From: Gammaproteobacteria bacterium
GTDB lineage: Bacteria > Pseudomonadota > Gammaproteobacteria > Steroidobacterales > SZUA-146
Assembly (NCBI GenBank): GCA_013002925.1
Contig: JABDLQ010000142.1
Span: 1 to 8,017, forward strand
Direction: 5' to 3'
Length of the DNA stretch: 8,017 nucleotides
The notes beneath the pieces were generated by a model. It did no database searches, was not told the origin of the DNA, and was given only the letters and a program-made list of their open reading frames with translations. Below, piece after piece: positions 1 through 6,053 of this stretch. Position 1 is the stretch's first letter. Each line of letters opens with the position of its first letter. The position numbers and the translations under genes are program-made.

Positions 1-1
1 G

Positions 2-484
2 GCCACTCCAATTAGCGGTCTGCAGGCATCGATGCTGGTGGTTACCGGTGACCAGGTTGATTTCGACAATACGAAGCTTGGAGAACAGTTACGTATCAGG
101 CCAACGATTGATTACAATATTGGCAAACATTTTCTGTTTCGGGCGCGCCACACCTACTCCACGCTGGACACAAAAACCGGAGACAAAATATTCACTGCAA
201 ATCAAAGTGACCTGCGATTCACTTATCAATTTAATGTGCGCAGCTTTCTCCGCCTGGTCGTGCAACACACCGATATCGACCGAAATACCGCTGTGTATGT
301 CGATGCAGTCGATGCCAACAGCCGTTTTCTCGGCACCCAGCTTCTGTATTCCTACAAGGTCAATCCCCAAACCGTATTATTTGTTGGTTATTCGGATGCC
401 GCCGAAGATGGCGACACATTGACACGCTTTACAAAGTCCAGCCGTACATTCTTTGCGAAAATCGGTTACGCATGGCTACCCTGA
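2..484 (+). CDS. C-terminal part of a DUF5916-type outer-membrane beta-barrel protein (5' truncated)
   Basis: The reading frame is open from the left edge of the window, so about 160 C-terminal residues are present and the true start lies outside. The sequence alternates polar and hydrophobic residues in short strands rich in Tyr, Phe, Arg and Thr (for example LRFTYQFNVRSFLRLVVQHT), as expected of transmembrane beta-strands. The stretch QLLYSYKVNPQTVLFVGYSD and the ending FFAKIGYAWLP resemble the C-termini of DUF5916 proteins, which usually carry an N-terminal CBM9-like carbohydrate-binding domain followed by an outer-membrane barrel. That N-terminal domain cannot be checked here. The aromatic-rich last strand fits BAM-dependent outer-membrane insertion. 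Its substrate or role is unknown. The 81-nt gap to the next gene leaves co-transcription open. The barrel assignment is fairly safe; the DUF5916 name rests on recall of the family's C-terminal pattern. Confidence 0.7.
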   Translation, partial: ATPISGLQASMLVVTGDQVDFDNTKLGEQLRIRPTIDYNIGKHFLFRARHTYSTLDTKTGDKIFTANQSDLRFTYQFNVRSFLRLVVQHTDIDRNTAVYVDAVDANSRFLGTQLLYSYKVNPQTVLFVGYSDAAEDGDTLTRFTKSSRTFFAKIGYAWLP

Positions 485-565
485 TGGTTCAATCCTGATA
501 CCATTAATCGGCCCCGATTCCAGTGCATGCCATCCTGAAAACAAAGTTGATTACGCCCACATAAC

Positions 566-1252
566 ATGCTGGACACCCGTATCAAAGTCCAAACCCCGGA
601 AGGTATTGAGTTGGCTCTCAGTCCGGCCGGTTTGCTGCCCAGGTGTCTGGCACGCCTGATCGATACTGCGCTGAAGGCTGCTGTCTATCTGCTGCTGCTC
701 CTGATTGCCAACCTGCTGCTTGGCGATATTGCGCCTGTGTTCATTTACCTCGGGGCATTCGCAATCTACTGGCTGTATGACCTGTTATTTGAAACGCGCA
801 ACAATGGCCGCACTCCGGGCAAGGCCGTGATGGGAATCCGTGTGGTAAACAGCAACGGTGCGCCCGTCACGTTGAGCACCTCGGTCATACGCAATCTGCT
901 ACGCGTCGTTGATTTCCTGCCGCTGATGTATTTGCTCGGTGCCGCTTCCACACTGCTGACGCACACGTTCCAGCGACTCGGTGACATCGTGGCTGGCACC
1001 TATGTCGTGTACGCACATGGCGACCATGAAATGCTGTCTCGTGATAACCGCATGGAGAAACCCCTGCCACTGAGCCTGCGCGCGGTCGATCATCAAGCCA
1101 TCATGCTTTTCGATGAACGCATCAGTGCCCTGTCCGAAGAGCGCGTCAACGAAATTGCCGGGTTACTGGGCGGGCACATCAGTGGCACGCCTGCCGAAAT
1201 CCGCGCACAGCTGCAGGCCCATGCACGCTGGCTTACGGGCGGCAGCGCATGA
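566..1252 (+). CDS. RDD-family integral membrane protein with a soluble C-terminal extension
   Basis: This encodes a 228-residue protein. The RDD domain covers about residues 20-150. Its signature is visible as PRCLARLID (25-33, with R30 and D33), then TPGKAVMGIRVV (83-94) and QRLGDIVAGTYVV (136-148). Hydrophobic segments lie at about 37-52, 56-76 and 112-132. RDD proteins are inner-membrane proteins of mostly unknown function; some have been linked to ion or solute transport. After the domain, about 75 residues (152-228) are charged and probably helical and cytosolic, which is more than a minimal RDD protein carries. The ATG at 566 is the first possible start after an in-frame stop at 548-550, and no clear Shine-Dalgarno sequence precedes it. 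The stop overlaps the next ATG by 4 nt, making this the first gene of the six-gene overlapping block. The specific role is unknown. Confidence 0.93.
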   Translation: MLDTRIKVQTPEGIELALSPAGLLPRCLARLIDTALKAAVYLLLLLIANLLLGDIAPVFIYLGAFAIYWLYDLLFETRNNGRTPGKAVMGIRVVNSNGAPVTLSTSVIRNLLRVVDFLPLMYLLGAASTLLTHTFQRLGDIVAGTYVVYAHGDHEMLSRDNRMEKPLPLSLRAVDHQAIMLFDERISALSEERVNEIAGLLGGHISGTPAEIRAQLQAHARWLTGGSA

Positions 1253-2208
1253 AACAAAACGACTTTATTGCGACACATAATGACTTCTGGAACGAACTGG
1301 AGCAGATACTGCAGACGGGCAATATCAACAGCCTCGGCAAGGAGCAGCGCCGCCAGTTGCCGCACAGCTACCGCAGAGTATGCCATCATTTATCGCTGGC
1401 ACAGCTGCGCAACTACAGCCCGGCGTTACAAAATCGGCTTAATCGTATTGCGTTGCAGGGTCATCAACTATTTTATGCTCGTAAATCCCGTTTTCTGCAG
1501 GATGCGGGACGCTTCTTCGCGGTTGATTTTCCTCGCAGTGTGCGCGCCCACAAATACTATGTTCTGGTCTCTGCGCTGGTGTTTTTCGGTCCGCTCATTG
1601 CGCTGCTGGTGGCCATTACCAACGACCCCACCATCGCTTACGCGGTTATCGACCCGGAGACCGCTGAGGTCTACAAGGAAATGTATGGTGAGCGTGGCAC
1701 CATCAAGGACGAAACAGCCGTCGGTATGTTCGGCTATTACATCTGGAACAATGTGTCGATCGCACTGCGCACGTTTGCCATGGGCCTGGTTTTTGGTCTG
1801 GGGGCAATCTTTATACTGCTGTTTAACGGGACTTATATCGGCGCAGTGGCAGGACTGCTGACCACGGCGGGTCTGGGCAATAACTTCTGGCCGTTTGTCG
1901 CAGGCCATGGAGCCTTTGAACTGACTGCAATTGTGCTCGCCGGAGCCAGCGGTATGAAGATTGGCTTTGCCTTGCTCATTCCGGGGCTGAACTCCCGGCG
2001 GCAGGCGCTGAAAAATGCCGCCCAGGCGGCGCTGCCAATGATCTATGGTTTCGTGATGCTGCTGATCCTTGCAGCCGCTATCGAAGCATTCTGGTCCCCC
2101 AATGCGTGGTTCTCGAACCTGACCCGGTATGCGATAGGAGTGACACTGTGGGTGTTGGTCATCGCCTATTTGCTGTTCGGTGGTCGCGGGCAGGAATCGC
2201 GCGGATGA
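1249..2208 (+). CDS. SpoIIM/DUF95-like integral membrane protein
   Basis: This encodes a 319-residue protein. The N-terminal ~100 residues are soluble, helical and basic. Membrane segments follow at about 104-123, 172-192, 196-208, 222-245, 262-281 and 294-311. The DUF95 core is recognisable: NNVSIALRTFAMG (167-179), then LFNGTYIGAVAG (191-202), then HGAFELTAIVLAG (220-232) with the conserved His220 and Glu224. The name comes from Bacillus SpoIIM, which acts with SpoIID and SpoIIP in peptidoglycan remodelling during engulfment. Homologues are common in non-sporulating bacteria, where their function is unknown, so no sporulation role should be inferred. The start overlaps the RDD stop (ATGA, 4 nt) and the stop overlaps the next start in the same way. 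A scaffold or channel component of the MoxR-DUF58 membrane assembly is a reasonable inference from context only. Confidence 0.92.
   Translation: MKQNDFIATHNDFWNELEQILQTGNINSLGKEQRRQLPHSYRRVCHHLSLAQLRNYSPALQNRLNRIALQGHQLFYARKSRFLQDAGRFFAVDFPRSVRAHKYYVLVSALVFFGPLIALLVAITNDPTIAYAVIDPETAEVYKEMYGERGTIKDETAVGMFGYYIWNNVSIALRTFAMGLVFGLGAIFILLFNGTYIGAVAGLLTTAGLGNNFWPFVAGHGAFELTAIVLAGASGMKIGFALLIPGLNSRRQALKNAAQAALPMIYGFVMLLILAAAIEAFWSPNAWFSNLTRYAIGVTLWVLVIAYLLFGGRGQESRG
2192..2196 (+). promoter_or_regulatory. Shine-Dalgarno sequence supporting the DUF4129 gene start at 2205
   Basis: AGGAA lies 8 nt before the ATG at 2205. It supports that start over the in-frame ATG at 2106, which would lie about 100 nt inside the SpoIIM-like gene. 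The 33 extra residues from 2106 look like an out-of-frame reading of that gene. Confidence 0.6.
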
Positions 2209-3785
2209 ATTTAGCCAGCGCCAGCGCCGTCATCCGGCCCCGCACCGCATGGGAAGCAATGGATCTCGGGGTTCGCCTTGTGCAACGGGATTATTTTGCA
2301 CTTGCAGCCCGTTGGATCATCTGCACCACGCCATGGGCGATCGCCGCGTTCCTGGCAGGGCGCTGGCTGGGTAATGCTATTTGGGGCTACCTGCTGTTTT
2401 GGTGGATGAAACCCGCGTTCGACCGCGTACCTCTGGATTATCTGAGCCGCAGACTGTTCTCGGGTGAACAGGAGCAAACCAATCTGTGGCATTTATGCGT
2501 ACGTTTGCCCCTGGCTTACGGTGCTTGGCGCCAGCTTACCTATTTGCGCTTTGGTCTGTCCCGCGCGTTCACTTTGCCCGTTGACCAGCTTGAGGGTCAG
2601 GATGCAACGACCCGCAGAGCCCGTTTGCAGACGATTGTGGCGCGTGATTATGGCCCCGCTGCCTGGCTCACCATTACCTTGTTTTTTGTGGCCGTTACTG
2701 CGCATCTGACCATCTCGTCTTTTCTGCTGACTCTGTGGCAGCCCCACCAGCCCTTTGATACTCCCGTGACCATGCTGGAGCAATACCTGGACTCATGGGC
2801 GTCCATCCCGGGTGTGGTGGCCTATATCGATTTTCTGGCCTTTTATATCGTGCACAGCGTGATAGAACTGTTTTATGTCGGTGCCGGGTTCGCGCTGTAC
2901 CTGAATCGACGTACGCACCTGGAAGCCTGGGATATCGAGCTTGCGTTTCGCCGGCTCGCAGCCCGTCTGAAAAGTGGCGCTGCTGCACTATTGCTGCCGC
3001 TAATGTTGTGTGTCAGCGCGCTGTCCCCGGGGGTCGATGCGCTCGCCCAGGCACCCGACAGTGCGCCCAGCGGTACGCCTGCAATGCCCGGGCAAACATC
3101 ACTGCACTCACAGCGTATGCGGGACCGGGAAACCATTCGATCTATTTTGGACAGTGGCGCTTTTGGTAAGCTCGAATCCACCATGAAGTGGCAAAAAAAA
3201 GAGCAGCCTCACGACACGGAAGCGGACGAACCCAGTGCGGATACCGACGCTGCCACCGATGATGATGCAACCACGTTGATGAACATCGTCGTCAGTGCGC
3301 TGAAGTATATGATCATTGCCTTGTTTGCCAGCCTTATCGGATCCTGGGTTTTTCGCCACAGACACCTGCTCTTTGCCACCGGCACTGCAGCCGGTGCCCG
3401 GCACAAAAAGCGTCGGGAATCGGATAGCGGTCAACTGCCAGACACGGTGAAATTTGATCTGGACGTTCCCGATACGGTCATGACCATCTGGAGTAAAGGC
3501 GCTCCACGTGATGCCCTGAGTTATTTTTATCGTTCGGCGCTTGCCTATCTTGCCACCCGCCATTCACTGGCTGTTCACGACAGTGCCACAGAAGGAGAGG
3601 CCCTGGCTCTTGTAAAAGACTGCGCAGATGCCAATGTGTACCAGTATTTTTCGGAAGTAACGGACGCATGGCAGAATTTAGCCTATGCAGAACGAATGCC
3701 TTCCGATGAATCAGTCAGGACGTTGTGCAAACGCTGGCCGCAACTTTCAAAGGACCAACATTCGAAGGACCGGCATGAAAGATAA
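2205..3785 (+). CDS. Multi-pass membrane protein with C-terminal DUF4129-like domain
   Basis: From the ATG at 2205 this is a 526-residue protein. An N-terminal membrane domain has hydrophobic segments at about 36-52, 57-68, 152-176 and 204-233. A fifth segment (about 258-281) follows basic residues and ends in ALAQA, so it looks like an internal signal peptide. Next comes a polar linker that is strongly acidic at 336-356, a further helix at about 362-383, a basic stop-transfer-like stretch (RHRHLL, and HKKRR near 400) and a soluble C-terminal domain (about 415-515). That domain contains PRDALSYFYRSALAYLATRH, typical of DUF4129, whose members usually sit next to MoxR, DUF58 or transglutaminase genes. 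The predicted topology places DUF4129 in the cytoplasm, where it could meet MoxR or DUF58. It overlaps the gene before by 4 nt and the gene after by 11 nt. Function is unknown. The DUF4129 call rests on the C-terminus only; the N-terminal domain is not one I can name. Confidence 0.83.
   Translation: MNLASASAVIRPRTAWEAMDLGVRLVQRDYFALAARWIICTTPWAIAAFLAGRWLGNAIWGYLLFWWMKPAFDRVPLDYLSRRLFSGEQEQTNLWHLCVRLPLAYGAWRQLTYLRFGLSRAFTLPVDQLEGQDATTRRARLQTIVARDYGPAAWLTITLFFVAVTAHLTISSFLLTLWQPHQPFDTPVTMLEQYLDSWASIPGVVAYIDFLAFYIVHSVIELFYVGAGFALYLNRRTHLEAWDIELAFRRLAARLKSGAAALLLPLMLCVSALSPGVDALAQAPDSAPSGTPAMPGQTSLHSQRMRDRETIRSILDSGAFGKLESTMKWQKKEQPHDTEADEPSADTDAATDDDATTLMNIVVSALKYMIIALFASLIGSWVFRHRHLLFATGTAAGARHKKRRESDSGQLPDTVKFDLDVPDTVMTIWSKGAPRDALSYFYRSALAYLATRHSLAVHDSATEGEALALVKDCADANVYQYFSEVTDAWQNLAYAERMPSDESVRTLCKRWPQLSKDQHSKDRHER
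3764..3769 (+). promoter_or_regulatory. Shine-Dalgarno sequence fixing the DUF4350 gene start at 3775
   Basis: GAAGGA lies 5 nt before the ATG at 3775. The in-frame ATG at 3685 would give 30 extra polar residues ahead of the hydrophobic anchor and a 101-nt overlap with the upstream gene. The start at 3775 leaves the membrane anchor directly at the N-terminus. Confidence 0.65.
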
Positions 3786-5085
3786 AATCATGCTTGGAGT
3801 TCTAATCGCCATGCTCACCGGCGCGGCTGCGACATGGTTTTTTGCAACTCATGAAAGAGTCGAGATTAAAGAACGAACGGCAACTGCTCCGGAAGTGCGC
3901 GCGAATCGTTACTTTGGTTTTTTCAGGTATCTGGCATCGCATGACATCGCCGGCGAGAATATTTACAACCTGAACACGCGCACACAGTTACCGGACACCA
4001 AAGACACCATCATTCTTGATACCGATACATCAGGCATGACCACGCAAGAGCACGACCACATATTGGACTGGGTTGCAGAAGGTGGTCAATTGCTCATACG
4101 CCAGCCCTATTTTCATGACGATAGCCTGCTGTTGGCCATGGGCATTGCGAACGATGCTGAAGATGTGAATGATGCGTCGGAACCGGGATCGGAACCGGCG
4201 ACAGATCTGGATCGCGCGATCGAACAACTGCCCATTCCGGGTCATTGGACAAGCGACCCGGATCAGTTGGACCCTGATCAGTTGAACCCTGATCAGTTAA
4301 AGCCTGAGCCAGACAGTCCCCTCACCGACAAGATAAACGAACGTCGCGAATATCCGGCTTATCTGGTTCATCGTGGTGAGACCTTGCTCGGTGAACTACA
4401 GTTTCCGCTGTTGCTGCTGCGCCCACTGGATGCTGCCCGACCACTGCTTTGGTCCATGTCTATCGCGCCCGCAAATTTACCGCAAAATGGTAAACCACAC
4501 TTTGCCATTGGTTTTCGCTATGGGCTTGGTTTTGTGACGATACTCGGCGAGATTCAGCAAGTAGCGAACGAACATTTCTATTTAGGCGACAACTCCTTCA
4601 TTATGCGTGAAGCGCTGACCTCAAACCGAAGTCCCGGCAATGTCTGGATCGTCAGCTCGGTCACGCGTCCTGATCTGTGGAGCCTGCTGTGGTGGCGGTC
4701 CGCACATGTGATTCTTTGGGGCGCTTTGGGAGTCATCTTCTTTTTTTGGTGGGCCGGGCACAGGTTTGGCCGAGTGTCGCCTGATCCTCCGGCAGCCCGA
4801 CGTGAGTTTCAGGAGCACATTGCGGCCGGCGGAAGGTTTCTGTGGCGTGCACGACAACAGGATGAACTGTTACGTACAACTCGCGACAGCCTGCTGCACA
4901 CGATCCAGCGTCGCTATCCACATTTTGAAGTGGCAGATGCATCGGAACGGCGCGCACTGCTGGAAAAGGAACTGGGAAAAAACATAAAACTTTGGGATAT
5001 CGCCATGCAACCACATACAGAACTCAGCAAACACCAGTTTGTTGAGCAGGTCAAAGCCCTGCAGACACTACAGGAATTACTCTAA
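3775..5085 (+). CDS. DUF4350 domain-containing membrane protein
   Basis: This encodes a 436-residue protein. A membrane anchor lies at about 5-23 after a short basic N-terminus. The DUF4350 region (about 43-115) shows ANRYFGFFRYLASHD, then DTIILDTDTSGMT (77-89) and ILDWVAEGGQLLIRQP (96-111), the last resembling the glutamine-amidotransferase-like fold suggested for related proteins. A charged, Pro-rich segment (about 128-190) holds a five-residue repeat. A large domain predicted to be periplasmic follows, then a second membrane helix (about 309-327) and a basic cytosolic tail of about 105 residues (FGRVSPDPPAARREFQEHIA, then a helical C-terminus). Such a tail could contact the cytosolic MoxR-DUF58 pair; this is inference. 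No catalytic residues are evident. It overlaps the DUF4129 gene by 11 nt and the MoxR gene by 1 nt (TAATG). Confidence 0.87.
   Translation: MKDKIMLGVLIAMLTGAAATWFFATHERVEIKERTATAPEVRANRYFGFFRYLASHDIAGENIYNLNTRTQLPDTKDTIILDTDTSGMTTQEHDHILDWVAEGGQLLIRQPYFHDDSLLLAMGIANDAEDVNDASEPGSEPATDLDRAIEQLPIPGHWTSDPDQLDPDQLNPDQLKPEPDSPLTDKINERREYPAYLVHRGETLLGELQFPLLLLRPLDAARPLLWSMSIAPANLPQNGKPHFAIGFRYGLGFVTILGEIQQVANEHFYLGDNSFIMREALTSNRSPGNVWIVSSVTRPDLWSLLWWRSAHVILWGALGVIFFFWWAGHRFGRVSPDPPAARREFQEHIAAGGRFLWRARQQDELLRTTRDSLLHTIQRRYPHFEVADASERRALLEKELGKNIKLWDIAMQPHTELSKHQFVEQVKALQTLQELL
4255..4299 (+). repeat. 15-bp in-frame tandem repeat (3 copies) inside the DUF4350 gene
   Basis: Three consecutive 15-bp units start at 4255, 4270 and 4285, with consensus GAYCCTGATCAGTTG. 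They encode DPDQL-DPDQL-NPDQL (residues 161-175). A decayed fourth unit, KPEPD, begins at 4300. The units differ at one to three positions. The period is a multiple of three, so gain or loss of a copy would change linker length without breaking the frame. The repeat lies in the predicted periplasmic linker. Confidence 0.9.
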
Positions 5086-6053
5086 TGCTGGATACGACAA
5101 CAGACCACGTCGGTGACACGCTAAACCGAATCTCATCATCGGTAGGCAATGCCATGATCGGGCAGAGGCAGGCAATCGATGAGGTGCTTGTGACGATCAT
5201 CGCTGGCGGTCACGCGTTGCTGGAGGGGGTCCCTGGCCTTGGCAAGACTCTGCTCGCCCGGGCGTTTTCCAAAGCACTGAGCATTCAGTTCGGGCGTATT
5301 CAATTCACCCCCGATCTGATGCCCAGCGACGTGACCGGTCATGCCATGTTTGATAGTCACAGCGGCAGTTTCAAAATCCGCAAAGGTCCGATTTTTACAA
5401 ATCTGTTGCTTGCAGACGAGATCAATCGTGCGCCGGCCAAGACCCAGGCATCACTGCTCGAAGCCATGCAGGAACGCCAGGTCACTATCGAAGGCAAATC
5501 GTTTGAGCTCCCTCCACCACTGATTGTGCTCGCCACCCAGAACCCGATAGAAAGCGAAGGGACCTATCCACTACCGGAGGCCCAGCTCGACCGGTTTTTG
5601 TTCAAAGTTCAGATTGACTATCCCTCGGAGGATGAAGAATCCCTGCTGACGCGCAAGGTGCTTGATAATTCGGTGGGTAATGAATTTAATTTGTCTACGG
5701 TGACAGAAGTAATCGGCGGCACTGAATTACTGCAAGTTCAGCAGGCAGCAGCAGCAATCAGGATCGATGAGCAGGTGCACAGGTACGCGGTGCAAATTGC
5801 CGGCGCAACGCGATCGTGGCCTGGATTCAGCATTGGCTCAGGCCCCCGTGGCAGCATCGCCATGTTACGTGCGGCGCGGGCAAAAGCCTTGCTCGATGGT
5901 CGCGATTTCGTGATGCCGGATGACATCAAAGGGATTATGCTGCCGGCACTGCGGCACCGGGTAATTCTGTCACCGGAAATGGAAATTGAATCGGTGAGCA
6001 CCGATGAGTTGTTGATGGAAGTGTTAAAGACCGTCGAGGCGCCACGCACGTGA
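5085..6053 (+). CDS. MoxR-family AAA+ ATPase
   Basis: This encodes a 322-residue protein, a normal length for MoxR. The AAA_3 core is complete: Walker A GVPGLGKT (48-55), Walker B LLLADEINRA (107-116, with Asp111 and Glu112), sensor 1 around TQNP (151-154), PEAQLDRF (164-171, with the arginine-finger region at Arg170), and the sensor 2 motif GSGPRGS (251-257), followed by the C-terminal lid. All residues needed for ATP binding and hydrolysis appear intact. MoxR proteins are cytosolic hexameric ATPases that act as chaperones, usually with vWA-containing partners, to activate or assemble client complexes. The start ATG overlaps the upstream stop by 1 nt, with AGGA 9 nt before it. The gene overlaps the DUF58 gene by 4 nt, as expected for a coupled pair. 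The client is not identifiable; the membrane proteins encoded upstream are candidates for partners or clients. Confidence 0.97.
   Translation: MLDTTTDHVGDTLNRISSSVGNAMIGQRQAIDEVLVTIIAGGHALLEGVPGLGKTLLARAFSKALSIQFGRIQFTPDLMPSDVTGHAMFDSHSGSFKIRKGPIFTNLLLADEINRAPAKTQASLLEAMQERQVTIEGKSFELPPPLIVLATQNPIESEGTYPLPEAQLDRFLFKVQIDYPSEDEESLLTRKVLDNSVGNEFNLSTVTEVIGGTELLQVQQAAAAIRIDEQVHRYAVQIAGATRSWPGFSIGSGPRGSIAMLRAARAKALLDGRDFVMPDDIKGIMLPALRHRVILSPEMEIESVSTDELLMEVLKTVEAPRT

Noticed and set aside
506..519. Palindrome AATCGGCCCCGATT between the DUF5916-like and RDD genes, possible terminator
   Set aside because: The stem is only about 5 bp with a 4-nt loop and no T-run follows, so it does not support a rho-independent terminator.
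2106..2204. Upstream ATG extending the DUF4129 protein by 33 residues
   Set aside because: The extension lies wholly inside the SpoIIM-like gene, has no family-like features, and the ATG at 2205 has a good Shine-Dalgarno sequence and the same ATGA overlap seen at the preceding junction.
3685..3774. Upstream ATG extending the DUF4350 protein by 30 residues
   Set aside because: It would put a polar stretch before the membrane anchor and lacks the strong Shine-Dalgarno sequence found before 3775.
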